Shown here: positions 23,701 through 38,700 of the stretch, in pieces | Numbering within the stretch: the stretch's first letter is position 1 | Layout: each line of letters starts with the position of its first letter | NCBI GenBank assembly: GCA_030248215.1 | Contig: JASANG010003336.1 | Span: 1-64,000 of the forward strand | Source of the DNA: Enoplolaimus lenunculus | Taxonomy: Eukaryota > Nematoda > Enoplea > Enoplida > Thoracostomopsidae | Length of the DNA: 64,000 bases | Direction of reading: 5' to 3' | Program-made: the position numbers and the translations under genes | Notes under the pieces: model-generated | What the model was told of the DNA's origin: nothing | What the model saw: the letters and a program-made list of their open reading frames with translations, nothing else | The model's database searches: none

Positions 23701-26700
23701 TTTTGTTTTTGGTATATTCAATTGTGTAACGTCGAACGAAAGTCACTGCTCGAATGCCGTAGTCGGATACCCGTTAGCACTTCGTAAATGTTTTTTGTTT
23801 TAATTATTTGTCTGTGTTTGCATACAGCTTCAGTGGTCTTCAAATATATTTGAAATGCAATTTTAATTTTTTATTTGCAAAAAACTTTGCAACGAGTACA
23901 AAACATTAGGAAAATATGCAATCTTAGGATTCATTTGTGACTATAATTATTTAGTATTTGCGAGTCAGTTGTAAGCACCAGAACGTTGAATCGCAATAAA
24001 TATTTGTAAATCCATTTGCAACATTAAAAAGTACTTGGAGTTCTAACATTTTTCACATCTGGCAAAAAGCTGACATAGATAGCACAGGTTGGTCGCTAAT
24101 AGTTACATGTTATGGCGTAGCATATGTTGTACCGTCTCGATCGATTGGACACCGAATTCCATAGCATTTTCAGTTGTACGCGTCATGAAGAGCATGATGT
24201 TTGCCTTTTATACTTTTTGAAATGTTAACTATAGGCATCTTTGCAGTTTAGTTTGTTTCTGAGTCCAGACAGGAGGCTTGAGAAAGGAGGTAATGGCTGT
24301 TGAATTGTTCTGTATACATCTACCTACACAGATGCATATATGGGTGCCGGACAGCATGCTTACCCGCGTATAAAATTTAATCACCGTCAATCGTCATTGC
24401 AAACGTTGCTATATTGCTACTGTTACGTTTGTCTGAACTCGCTTAATGCTGGGCATGCTGCACTCTTCGAATACCAACTAAATTACTACATTGACACACA
24501 GGTGTTAACTTAGCTACTTCGTCATCCAGTCAAACGTAGCCAGATCACCTTGCTAGGGGATTAAAAAAATTTCTGGAGGGGCATATAAGTGTTTTCCTTA
24601 ACTTACAAGCAAAGGTGAAAATTTTCAAGAAGGGGGGATTTTTTCCAGGAAGCTGAACGGCAAAACCCCCTGTCCCTCACTGAATATGGGCTCGTTGTTC
24701 TTGCGTAAAAACCTGGTTTTATAAAAGCTCTTTGACTACTCAGTATCGAAAGTTGTTGTCGTTAGTTGTAAAGAATAAGGTCGTAGTGTATTGAGATAAG
24801 TTACATTATATATAACACTTCTTTTATGCTTGCTTTTGTATTGTAGAAAGCGCGACGTATTGTACAGGTTTGAATGCAATGTTAGTTCAGTTGCAGTTAT
24901 TTTTTAGTAATCATATTTGTTCAGATGCGGTACTTACAATTGTTTCGCGAACCAGCGGATGATAGTGCTGTCATTAGTCCATCTCTTCATGTTAACTATA
25001 CGTTTGAACTATCGGACTTGGAAAAACCAAGCGTTAATTTTCATGGCAAATCTGTGTGGAGAGATGGATCAGGTGTCCATGTCCCTACTGATATTTTTGA
25101 AAGAGGTTCGTTGACTCGCTCTGATGTGTGTGTTATTTTGATTGCAAGGATAGGGTTTAAGTTCTGGTATTAAGTATTATAGCAGATTTTGGAAATTCAT
25201 AATATAGCATCAGTATTTGATTACGAGAAGGTTTATTTTAAAATTTACAACGTTCATTTCAAGTGAGGGGTTGAACACGTCTTGCTTTGAAAATTCCCTA
25301 AACATTTTAATCAAAATGACGCTTTTTTAGAAATTTGGCATTGATTGGGTATTTGACTTGATGTAAGCTTAATTTTGTAAACAGAAACGTTACATTTTAG
25401 GTTATAAGACTTCAAATACTTTAGTGTTCAACTTCGATATAGTTTGCTGGCATACGGTTTAAAATTAGTTTACAGTTATGGTGTTTTTTATTTTTACACG
25501 TGATCAAAAAAATAAGTAGCATCAGTTTCAATAAGCCGTTTTTGGTCTTCTCAGTTAGCGACTTTTTAGCTAGTTGTGCACTGGCACGATACGCTGGAGT
25601 AGTCTTTCACCTATTTGACTAGAAAACACGTTGTGAGCTTCAGATCAACCATTATTTTGCATTACAAAATTTTCAGTATGGAAATGATTGTGTGGGGATA
25701 CATACCACCACCCCCCCGGAACCCGACACTACGCAATACATTATTTTTATTTAAATGTTTGTCTCTTTGTTGTTTGTTATTGTCATTTGTCCTGTCCATT
25801 TTTTATGTTAGTTTTAGTATGAAGCACTTGGAGTTACGTATTTTAGGGTCAAATTGTAATTTACACCGCAAAACATTTCAAACCTATAAATGTGTTTCGC
25901 CAAATCAACGCTCCTTTGGACAGTTTATGTTGTTTGACGTTAGTTGCTAGTCCCATGTAATTACATACATAATTATAATAATATAGATGTAGTATATCAG
26001 TCATTTTGTCAAAAGATTACTTTGCAATAACCTGTATATGCACTGCGAACTTGATGTTTCAGATCCCGATATTCTTGAAGGCATAAATATTTCTGCTCGT
26101 TGGTTCGATCATTTTGCGAAACAAAACCGTGATAACATTGATAAAGATTTATCATATCAATTCTTTTGCGCATCTGCCGGTTTCTTCCGATTTCTTCCAG
26201 GTACATACACAACCTTTACATTATTTTATTTGTGTTACCACAGCAATATGCTTCGGATACGCGTTTTATTGCTGAGATATGGAAATATCGCACATAGGTT
26301 GCGTTCATTAATATCGATTTCTCAGGAATGAAGTCTAGAAAACTTTTTTAGTCAAAGTTTGTACGTTGTAGACTAATTCAACCAATTCTTAATTCTAACT
26401 GCTTAAATTTTGCCTCGCTTCTGGATTCTACAAATTGTGTCCATCTTCGGCATCGGATTTAGTACATACTAGATTTCATTTTGTTAAAGCTGAGTCTTGG
26501 ACGAAAAACGTTGACGGCGTTGATTTGTACGATTGTCGATTACAGTCATGGTTAGTTCTGCTTTACGATCAGTAATTTTTACTAGCAGAAATTTTTGATT
26601 GTTAGGAGAAAATGAATTGAACTCGTTAAATACATTATAATACTAAAATTTATTACGTCATTTTCGTTTTCCTTTAAAATCTTTTGTAGCATGGGTGTTC

Positions 26701-29700
26701 TTAAATATGTAAACATTGAATTACACTGTTATTATCTCTGTTAGGTACGTTAATGCTGTGAGTAGCCCAAAACAAGTGCTGATTGTGTTGGATACGAGTG
26801 GTTCAATGCTTGGGCAACGAATTGAAATTGCGAAGCAAACTGTTGAAATGATTCTTGATACTTTATCGGAACGAGATTATTTTAATATTATTCTGGTATG
26901 CATATCTTTGAGCTAGTTTTCAGTCTGTCTTTTTAAGTAGAGGCATCTATGTACCTCATGTTTCAGTGTGCTTAAATTTTAAAATATACATGGAAAATGT
27001 CGAACGTGCGCTTTCATTTCATTAAATGCAATGTCTGCGCAATATAGTTACGTTGTTTCTTGATGTGTTCTTCAAATTCAAGAATAATTAAAAAACAGTA
27101 GAAAACTAACAGATTTAGGTGTGAGGTCTTGTCTGATGCGCAAAGTAATTTTTTGTCGAAATGAATGCAGAAAGCTCATAAGTAGCCCCTCAACCATTAT
27201 GATTATTGTTTAATTAATAGTGCATCGTTTGTATGTTTAGTTCAACAAAAATGCAACATACGCCGCGGATTGTTTTAAAAACAGCCTCATTCAAGCAACT
27301 GACCGAAATAAAAAGGTATGTTTTGCAGCAATTATTGTTTTCGGTTATTTTTTTCTTATTTGCAGTAAAACATTTGTGTAAACTCCAATTATTTTTGGAG
27401 CATGATTTTCGAATTATTACCTAAATGATTGTTGAATGAGGTCGATAATGCGTTAAGTTGACGTGGCTATTAAGTGGTGTCCAAATATTTAAGAAAGTTA
27501 TGTTTTAGTTATTACGTTCAATGATTAACGACCCGGTAATTCGGCAAATGGCGAATTTTGTTGAGGCATTTAAAGTCACGTTTGACATGTTTAACGTAAG
27601 TGTGCTTGTAGTTTTCTTTCTTTTTGCTAAAGTAACTTTTGTCCTTGTGTCCCTCTGCGGGTTTCTAGCATGTAACGGAACAAACTGCAACAACTATGAG
27701 AATAGTCAATTTTTTGTATTATAATACTCATTTCTGTTCCAGGGCAGCGATAAAACTTATTCTACATAATTGCTAGTGATGTGCATATATTGTTGTGCAT
27801 TCGGATACCGGTGCTATTTTTAATACAATATATACACGACGCTTAATGAACCACTAGCATTACTACGTTATAAAAGTATAAACACAAAGATTTTGCGAAA
27901 AGTAACATTTATAATATCATGAGGACGGTTTGTTGTAATGTATTTTTCAAAAACAAAGGCATGAGACATCACAGGTTCATGAACATGCGCATTGCTGTAT
28001 GCTGGGAATAAAAATTGAAAGCATTGCTGCTCACTGTTAAACCCAACATGAATCGTCAATGAATTCACAAGGTTTTTGCATGGCTGACGTCTACTCACGA
28101 AAAGTACCGACTATTGCAGGCGTCGGTTAATCGGTACTTTGGATAGTTTTTTAATATAAAATAAAATATTTATTTTCGTATTGTTGCCGCTAACCGCCGC
28201 ATGACATGTTGTACTACACGAAAAATTTAAGCACTGGCAATGGGGTATTCTTACAGTTTGTGGGCTGGGCAGTACTATACCTAATAGAATTTCATGCTTG
28301 AGCTCAAGTACACGTCTGATTTGCGCATATGTTTCATCCTGTTATGTCTTACGCAGGATAAGTTGGTTATACGTTGCGTCACGTTGCGATTGTGGTGCGA
28401 CTATTTATTTCTAACTTAATAATGTAATGTGTACTGATTTTTGTGCTTGTTGCTTATGTAATGAAGCTTGGCAATCTAAAATAGTTCTTTTTCGCTTGAT
28501 TGATCGTCGCATAATGCTGGGCTTATAACTAAACTGGTATTTGGAAATGTAATTTTTTTGTTTTGAAACGTTTGTGAATTGCATTGAACGATTAAACGCT
28601 ATGAGAATTGTAGCGGTTTGCGTTGTAACTATTTTAGTTAAATGTTATTAATACTGCATCAATTTACTCAAAATTACACAGTATGTTGAATTTTGGTGGG
28701 AACTATTGAAATTCTGGAGAGTTCCGTTCTAATCTTGTTTGTTTGTTGATGTTAGTTTGTGTACGCCCCGTCACAGTATTTATACGTTTGTGTTGGTCAA
28801 AAAGTTAGTGAAGCCTGGGATGCCATGGGTTGGGTTGGGCGGATTTCGATCCGGAAAATCCATTGTCGTTTTGTAAGTAAAAAACTCATAAAGCAACAGC
28901 AGTTGAGTTGAATTTTTAAATTAGTAACACAAAAGTAAGCTGAGAATTTTTTATTAATTCGCACCGGTTTGAATTAGTAAAAGGTGTGAGTCGATATATG
29001 AGCGTTGTACAATCTAAAAATTAATAAAATCAAGTGAAAAATCTCGAAAATCTCTGTGACACACGTAACGGTTTTCCGACAGTTACTTGGTACAAACCTG
29101 TGAAAATAATTAAAGCATTGTGTACCAATTTATTGTGACAAATGGTTCGTACCATGTAATGTGTGTATATTATATACATGTGCAACAAAATGTTGTGTAA
29201 CGAACGCCATTGCTATCCCGCTTGATTTAGTTGCGCTATTTTCAATAAAACTGGCTGATTTCTAATTGCTATTGTTTGTGTATATACATAACGCCATGTA
29301 CGTAATATGTAATATTGTGTTATTGCTTACCGCTACGACAATTGTTGTTTAGCATTACAGAACCAGAAATCATCATCAATTTGTTCATGCCACGTTTTTG
29401 AAAATCGCTAGCCAACAGACACCCTAAATCTATGTTATGTTTGTCAATAGAAATTATCCGTCCAGTCACAAAATTTCTATTTCCGATTCCGAATATAATT
29501 CCGGTATAAGTTTGCTGTTCAGATTCCGTTCCGCCTTGCACCCCGTTATACAGCACTCAGCTGCGCTGTATTGTAAGGCCTAGTTTGTTGTTTTTCTTCG
29601 GTTTTATAGGTGTCTGAAAAACATAACCACGCTAAGTAAGATATTCAAATGTGTCACTTGTGCAAATTTTAGCACGGTGATTGCGACATAGTGAAATCTG

Positions 29701-32700
29701 ACGACCCTAATCGCACTTATTTTGGGAATCATACTTGTGCTGCAAACGAACGTTTATCAGATAGCATTTGGCGGGTGGAAGACGATATAGCAGGTGCCGC
29801 GGCTAAAAAATCTGGTATTAGCCGAAAGTCAAGGCTGAAGCGGACTACAACTACGGAACCACCAGGATCAGTGAGTGTGTTGCGATTTCTGCAGATCAAA
29901 CCGGTACCTTATAACCGCACCATCAGCACTTCAATCAATGCACTTAAATTGCATGCTTGCACAGTTAAATCAACTTACTAATATAGAATATCTAACTAAT
30001 ACAATAAGAACTAGCCGTTTTAGAATCGTCGTTGATTTGTGAAATGTGGCTTCTGGAATGATTGTATTTAACAAATAAACTACATCATAACATTTAGTTA
30101 AAATTCTTAATTTCGTAGGCTACTGGAAAATTGGCAGGTGTTGGTATTTTCGATCACTAGAAGAGTACGCATTAGAAATTAAATTTGAAATTACAGACAG
30201 TCATAGATTAATTGAGCGAAGCGAAACTCCGAGCAAAGCTCGGAATTTCGCGAAGCGTTTTATGTTTTGTATTCGGGAGTCGAAAGGTGGATGTCAATCC
30301 GTTCGTTTGTCCGTCCGAAAAGAATCTCAAGAACGGCTGACCTGATTTTGATAAACTTTTTTTGTTTGAAAGCCAATTATCCTGGGGTGTTAACCTCGGA
30401 TTCGGGTTTTAAAATTTTAGACCGCTTATTAGCTACAGGCTAATTTGCATATTTAATTAAGACTTTCTACATTGTTTCACTAATTATTACAGTTACAACC
30501 AATCTAATTTCAGCATTAAAAGGTTTTTGGTGCGAAGAATCTGCATAGACTGTTTACAAACCTCCAAAACCGATAATTGAGTAGTTAGCTAATAGATAAT
30601 TTGTATATTAGCATAGTTTATAAGTCTAAATTAGAACTTTTTACAATATTTCGCTAATTATTAAGGTTAAAAGCAATATAATTTCATTACTAAAGGGTTT
30701 TTAGATGCGAGAAATTTGACTAAATTGTTTATAAACCGCCAAAAACCGATGATGGACTAGTTAGCTAATAGCTAATTTGCATATTAGCTTAATTGACAAG
30801 ACAAAACTAGGACTTTTTAAATTATTTCAATAATTATTAAGGTTAAAAGCAATATAATTTCAGCACTAAAAGGTTTTTAGGTGTGAGGAATCTGAATAAA
30901 TTGTTTACAAACCTCCAAAACCGTTAATTGCATAGTGAGCTAATAGCTAATTTGCATATTAGCTTAACTGCTTACGTGTGTTCGAGCTTCGCTCAATACA
31001 TGAAGTCCGACTACGACTTGTCTATATATTTAAGTTGGAACGCTCCACATATATACGTATTACGGATACTAGTTATAGTTAAGGAAAGTAAAACAAATAG
31101 GGAAGTTTTTTAAAATTTCGGAAAATACTAGGTAAAACAATGCATTCACATTTTATCGGGACATTGCAGGTTAGAAGTCATCATTTAAATTGAAGACAGT
31201 TCAAGATAGAAAATGTTTGAGGAATATGTAAGCGATGCTGTAGAACAATTTCTTTGTATATGCTATGACTACGCCAGCGCCATCACGCTGCTATGTACAC
31301 AAAGCAAAGCACCTATAAGTCTAAGTCTACTGCTACTAAACAAACTTTAAGTTGTATTATTTTCTTAAAAATTTGAGGAATATATATCTCTGCTGTTGTG
31401 TAGTGAATTTTCTTTTTACTAGTGATAATATTCAAGCAACCACTTGATATGAGTATATTTAATTTAGTCTATGAAATAATAAACGGCGGATATTAAAATT
31501 GAAATTTTTTTCAGGCATTATGTTAACATTTTCTACTTGTGTTTTATAACCGCTGATAATATCGTCATCTCACAAAACCTGTGCAAGTTCTAGCCTTTTA
31601 AAACATGCATGAAATAAGTTACTATCTCCGTGTGATGTTTGTTAGTCATATGTATTAGGCTTTCATAACTAAATTCGTAAAACAGCATTGCATGCCCACA
31701 TTATTGTGGTATGTTTTAGTTTATATATAGCGCATTGTTTTATTCGCCCGGAAGACGTATCTTTGTTGACCAATTATACGCAGTTAACATACCTTTCAAC
31801 GATAAATCAGCTAGTTAAACAAAATAAGAATTAAAATTTTCACATCTATTAAAGAACACCATAACCAGCATGCTTTGTTACAATTATGATTTTGCGATCA
31901 CCTGGGCGACGTGGTAAACGGCTTTACGTCAAACTAACGCCAGCATTGAGCAGTAACGAAATGATATAACTTGTTTCGAAAGTTTAGTATTTGACGTGTT
32001 AGTGTGTATGTATGTGTTATATCCATATATTTGTGCACCACACGTTTGCTTGCAAATGCGACTAATTTTGATAACCAACGATATAATGTATGGTCATTTT
32101 TGTAACTTGAGCAACATGTAAGCATATATCTAGGAATCGACCGGATATCCGGTTCCGGTTAAATATGCGGCAAGTAACGGATATCCGCGTCCGACTCTGG
32201 TTTAATATCAGGCAATAACCGACATCCGTATCCGGCTCCGGTATCCGGTTTAAAGCTACCGGATGGATATTTGCAGTTCTGGGCTTGAATATCATAAATT
32301 TGTTTTTACATACGGAAATCCTTGATATTTCGCTGCTACTGCATTCCCAGGCAAGTCAATACTGCTTTCCCGGGCAAGTCAACAAGTTTAAGTTCTTGGC
32401 TCTGAATTGAAATGAAAAATACAGGCATTTCCCTCTTGGGTACTAATGAGATTGGGCGTATATAGTTAGTATAATCCGCCATTTCCAGAGCAGAAAGGCA
32501 AAATACCGGAAAAAATATGACTAAGTTTACTTAGATAGTATAAATTTAAGCAACATCTATATGGTATGAATTAAAGCCACTCTTAGTTGAAAGGAGGCGG
32601 AGTTTAATTCACCATAAAATTTAACATTAGATTCCGGTATCCGGTCGATCCTTGGTTGTATCGGTTTTTCTTGTACGAAGTATTGTTTGGCTTTAGCTAA

Positions 32701-35700
32701 AAGGTATCATAAGTTCTGCTTTTACCAACGAAACATGATCAACATAGAACTTACCGGTAAATCCGGTATATATTTTATAATGGAACAAAGTTGTTGAAGT
32801 AGAGATCTTCGCAATTCGCATCTGTGTATTTGTTTACGGTATTTGTTGGCTGTTAGCCAATTATATAACGTGTTTCAAGAAGTATTTGCATTAGTTATAG
32901 CTGTTTATGTTCTGTGCTCTTTTCAGAATGAAACACTAGAAAATCCAACCTCGGAATGCAATCAAATACTAATGCTGCTCACAGATGGCGCGTCTGAGAC
33001 GTATGAAGAAGTGTTCAAAGCGTTAAACCCAAACAAAAGGGTAAGTGTATTTCCTACTTGTTGGGTAACCCAAACCCAACCCAACGGAGAAGGTGGTGTC
33101 ATTCGAAATGGTTCATTTTCTTTCCGCTGTATTGCAACCAGGCGAATTGTATTTTAAACATGCGGAACAAACGGCAATTCTTGGAGTCATTGTGGTGTCT
33201 ATGTATTTTAGACATGAGCTAAATGTCTACAACTTTGACGACCTGTGATAACTAAAAACTGTGAAAAACAGCAAAAATTACTCGTACAAATTGTTGAACA
33301 ATGTTTTTCTGATCTGTGAAATATTCTGAGATGTGATTTTGTAAACTCAATGCCCATTTTGCTTAGTGTGTGCGTTCGTTCAAGCACGCTAAATTTATAT
33401 ATAAATAACTAGTGTTTTTATACCTAAGACAGCGGCGGCCTCTAGTAGCCGTCGAAATTTTGATATTGTGTAAAACATTGGAGCCTGTTATTTTTAATCT
33501 TAATGAAAACTGAAATACAAGTTAAATATGTATTTATAATTATCGATGAATTTTTACACTTAATGGCTAGTGCGAGTAATTTCTTCACATTTTATTTAAT
33601 ATACTAATAATATCATGCTTTTTACATAGCGTGCACGAAACTTTTTGGTTACATGCATATTCGCCCGGCGTATAAGATGTTGTAGGTTCGTATATTTACA
33701 TATCTCATCGGTCCTAATGCCCGAGTGTTCGCTCCATCTGTGTGGATTGCGTGCCATAATGCAGGTTCAAAGTTCAGCTTAGTGCACGCGCGAAAGCAGT
33801 GTGTGTTTGCAGAAACGTGCTTGTGTTTTTGATATATTGCGACTTGCGACTAAGTCTAGTGCTATCATGTCTTTCCATTTGCTTCGTATGCGATTTAATG
33901 TTTGGTATAAACCTCTGCAGTTAAATTGCACAGTCGGCCTAAGTAGCTAAATGGATCGTATAATTTTTAGTACGTATCCTGGTTTTGGTCACAACGCAAT
34001 ATTATCATTTTGTCGCATCCTGATGTTATCTGTTTAGCAATACTTTAATAGTTTTGCTATCTTAAACTGCAACATGCGGTGGCAAAATATTTAACGAGTT
34101 TGTTAATTATTGCCATCTATGTCATTGCGCAGCGGTTGCCGTGAGTAGCGAGTCTGATCTGCCAGCCCATCACTGCACCACGCTTAGATACGCGTTTTGA
34201 TACTATGCGATGCAGACCTGAATGAAATTGTTAGCACAAACTTTAAGCGATTGTTAGCACTCATAGTTTGTTTTTTTATCAGTAATAATTTGTTTATGAG
34301 TTGAATGTTTTAGTTCAAGTTCTATTTAGTTAGTTTGCCGTGTACAGATCAAAAGTTCGATATAAAATTTTGCATGTTTGCATTTGGTATATTGCGCTAT
34401 TTTGTGTATGCATACGTGTTGTAGTTTTTTTAGGTCCGAGTTTTTGGATATTTGATTGGCGTTGAAGTCACTGACTTTAAAGAGGTTCGTTGGATGGCCT
34501 GTAACAACAGAGGTAATTCAAAAGTTCCTTAAATTGCTGTAATTGTAACAACTGTGTGTAGCGTTTTTCACAACAAAATTTTGTTGCAGTGATTGAACAT
34601 TATGACTGTTATTCACTAATCGTGTATGTGTGCAAACCGAGTGTGCGCTATTATGCTTGTAATGGTGAAATTCAATGATAGGTGTCAGCTAACTACAGAA
34701 CTTCTAAGTATTACTACATTGCGGTAGGTTGTTAAACGCTCAATATTAAACTATCTGTGCCAGAAAGACCCCTAATGTCGACTGTGCTCAAGGTAAAGTA
34801 TGTGAAAACGTAGGTTTATAATTGCAAAAGTTAGTCAGCTAAACATAGCAGCTTATTCAACTATCCATTTTGGAATTTAACCAGAAACGTTTCTCGAGGC
34901 TTCGAGTTTCTTTCAGAGTCAAGCGTCATTCAAGTCTTTTTTAGTTTTTGTTTTACAATGTAGTAATAGTTTGCATTTTAGATCTGGTTGACTAGACGTA
35001 GCATTGCTCATTAATTATTATTCTTATGTTTTGCCGTGAAGCGTGCCCTTAGTGTTGTTTTTGAACCATATTACTATGTACTACAGACTAGAGCAAAAAT
35101 GAATATGCTATGCTTGAAGGAAGTGTATAATCACAAAACATAACCGGTGCCTAAATCAAAGCTGTGTGCAGTGTTTAGTATAAATGTTAAAGTGACAAAA
35201 TCATAAGTTCTGTGCTAGCGGGCGTAGCGGATAAGAGAGTTGTCACAGACAAAATCATGTGATGCAAAATTCTATTTTGGTTCGAATCCGATTCAGTTTT
35301 CTTTGCGTTTCCTTTTGATTGAGTTGTTTCAAGGCCGTGGGAAAATTTTTTTGAAGGACCTAATTGCCACAAACAAATCCCATGATGCTAAATTCTGTTT
35401 TGGTTCGAATTGCGCTTCAATTTGATTTCGTTTGCTTTGCGTTTGCTTCTGATTGAGTTGATTCAAGGGTGTGCGGCAGGTTTGAAGTACCTACGGACGG
35501 ACTTTTGGAGGTGGGAAGTTCCCGCCGTATTTTTGAGTACGGCACCATTAACAACAGTTGCATAAACAAATATCCGCGTGTCTAGTGTCTTTACGAAATC
35601 CTAATCAAGCGCGTGCGCCATGGTTCCAATAGGAACTTAATTTTGCCGGAACAGGAACTGGAACAGGAATTGAATTTTTTGCAGAAACCGGAACAGTAAC

Positions 35701-38700
35701 AGGAACTGGTATTTGAAATAATTTTCACCACCGAATTACTGTTGGACTTTTCATTGGTGGGATAATGAAAAATGAGTGTACTTTATGCCCTGAAAAAACC
35801 AACCACGTTATTTTGATTCATCTATGAACAGCTAAAGACACACCAATATTTTACAACAGATTTAGACGTATTCTGTGAATTTGTCCTTTGTATCAAAATA
35901 TTGTCGGTTGCTTCAAAAATTTTCTGAATCGGAAAGTGTCGCGTAGACTCAATTTTGGCTTCAGCATTTATTTTTTATATTGTAACTTTAACGTACGTAG
36001 TAGTACGCCTAATATATTCATACGTTAGCCGTGGTTCTAAATACGAACAGAATGCTTACTCATTTTTGGTCTTTTTGTAATTACTTTTAATATGCATTGA
36101 TTTTTGTTTACATGAGCCTGAGTTTTATTCTTGAAGTGTTCAAAGTAAGTTTGTAAAACATGATGTAGCTTTTTTCGGCAGTGTCGGATCAAGAAATTTT
36201 TGACGGGTGAAGCGAAATGCTATTATAGTGCAAAATTTTTGTTTTGACCCAACTTGAATCGGCCACTGGTTCTAAGTTTTAGTTCCGCTTAAACGTTTTG
36301 TTCCTTTCATGTATGTATACATTACGTTTGTTGGAATTCGCAATCCATGTCTAGTAGAAAAAAAAAACTTTTCCGCGTCTTTATATTCTTTTGATAATGT
36401 TGCTACAAACTGTGCTCAGCGCTATAGATTCCCCGTGGACAACACGTTTGTTGCCGGGGTCAGATTTTATATACATTCAATCGTTAATTTACTCGCATGG
36501 AAAACAATCCTATGACGACGCTCGGTTCTCATTTGAAAAAAGTAAAAATCACGTACACAATATTTGGATTACTTATTTTCAGACTGTTAGCCACCACCTT
36601 ATACTTTTTACGTATAACGTAGTTTATATTGATAATTATTTTTACGTGTTCCAACTTGGCCCGACCATAGTAAAAATCTTTTCCCCAGGGCAACTGTACT
36701 CAGCGCCCCTGTAAAATGTTATGTGCATAGGTCTGAGGCGTATGAAACCACTGTTTTTATTGGTATATTATTTTAGCTATCTGTTATAATTTGATTTTCT
36801 TATCATGTTGCAGGCTATTTTGTTCACATATCAAGCTTGGCTGATGTTCAAGCTAAAATTCAGGTAAGCAGCCTACATGGCATGGAGTGTATTAAGCTTT
36901 ATTACTATAGAATTATAGTTTCTTATATGTATTTAACGATTGGCGCTCTATAAGTCAGAAACCGAAAAATTTTGATTTACAATTTCGAAATGGTAATGTA
37001 AAGCTAAGCAAAAAAATGAAAAATATTCTGGATCGAGCGTTGTCAATGCCAAGATTGGTATGAGTTTTGTCATTATTCACAGTTCAAACTGTTAAGTATA
37101 ATGTTATATATTTGTGGTGGTTTAAATATGAATTAAATTTCTGGTGTTAAACGTTCAGAAAACGTAACAACTGGCATTACTCAGGAAAAATTATATACGT
37201 ATTTAGCTTAGAACAAAAGATATAAGTGCTCGTTTGCTTCCATCCCCTGTACTTGCCTTAAATTTATAGAAAGTAAAAGTTTTCCTCATAGTACTTTATA
37301 CTTTTGCAATCTCAATCAATTGACAAACAAAATGTTTCTATGGTACAAATTCATTAGAAAACTCAAATGTGAATTAGGTGTCTAAAAAGTTGTTTCTATG
37401 ATAAAGTTACTGTTGGCTATTTTTGTTGTATACAGTTAGTGATTTTAGCATTACATCAGAGTGCTCAGTCGTCCAGTTTCTTTGTATTATGCTGATCGAA
37501 TGAGCGAATCTATAAAGAAAACGGGGCACAAAAAGCCTGAACCAAACACATATCCGGCGCCTACATGGACTGGTTTGCACTATGCTAAGTTGGTAAGCGG
37601 AGTACGTATGGCAATAGGCATTGTATCAGTATAATATGAGGGTACCAGGGTGCAACCGGAATTACAATTTACCGAAACCGGAACCGGAACCGGAATTTGA
37701 AAATTTTACCGGAAACGGAACCGGAAAGTGAAAAATGCATTTCACCAAAAATTTCATTTTATTCTTATTTTTTGCTCTATTATTTGTGAAATAACCTTAG
37801 TCGAACATAGGTATTTATTTTATTTGTTGTATTTTAGATTTTCGTCGTCGACTGAAGTGAAATCCACCATCATTGGCTTATATTTGGAGTACAAGTGGCT
37901 TTCAAAAGAGATTCTTAAAAATTAACAAAGTTAAGAAAACGGCCAAATTATAACACCGGAATTTTTAAATCCGGTAAAAATTTACCGGAACCGGAACCGG
38001 AAGGTGAAAAAATGCCGGAACCGGAACCGGAATTCCGGTTGCACCCTGGAGGGTACGACTGGATATCCTGCTCCGCCAAAAAGTCATTCATGGATTTGGC
38101 TCCCCTATTCTATATTTCGACATATGACTTGAAAGCGGGGGTCAAATTTCAAAATATTCCATTTCACAGGAAACAAAATCAGTAACAGAAATTAATTTCA
38201 CCCCAGAACACGTACAGAAACCGAAACAATAATTGCAAATTTATTGCACTGCCCAATTACTGCTGATTGACTACAATTCAAAATAAATTAGCCAGCTTTC
38301 CAAGTTCTAAGGAATCATGCCTCGAATACTTTAAAAAATGAGGAATATGCAGACGAAATACCAGTTGTGAAAAGAAGTTTGGTTTCGGCAAAGTTTTTGA
38401 TGTAATTTTTTATTGTTATATAAGCTTATCCATTATAATTTGACAAATACCAGTAAAATTCCGCTTTCTGCGTCTCTCAAAACCGGAACAGGAACCAAGG
38501 TTATTTCAACAAATATGAATATTTCGGTGCCATGTATTTTTCATTTTCCGAAATCGATTCCGTTAATTTTTTTAAATTCCGGTTCCAATAAATTGTCATT
38601 ATGGCTGCAGTCTGACTGAAGTGTCCGGCGTCGAGTCCGGTATACTTTGCTATGAGATCACACTAGGTATATTATTAATATTATATTGACAACAAATTTT

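Noticed and set aside
30427-30960. CRISPR array
   Set aside because: The repeats are long, contiguous tandem satellite units without spacers, in an animal gene intron.
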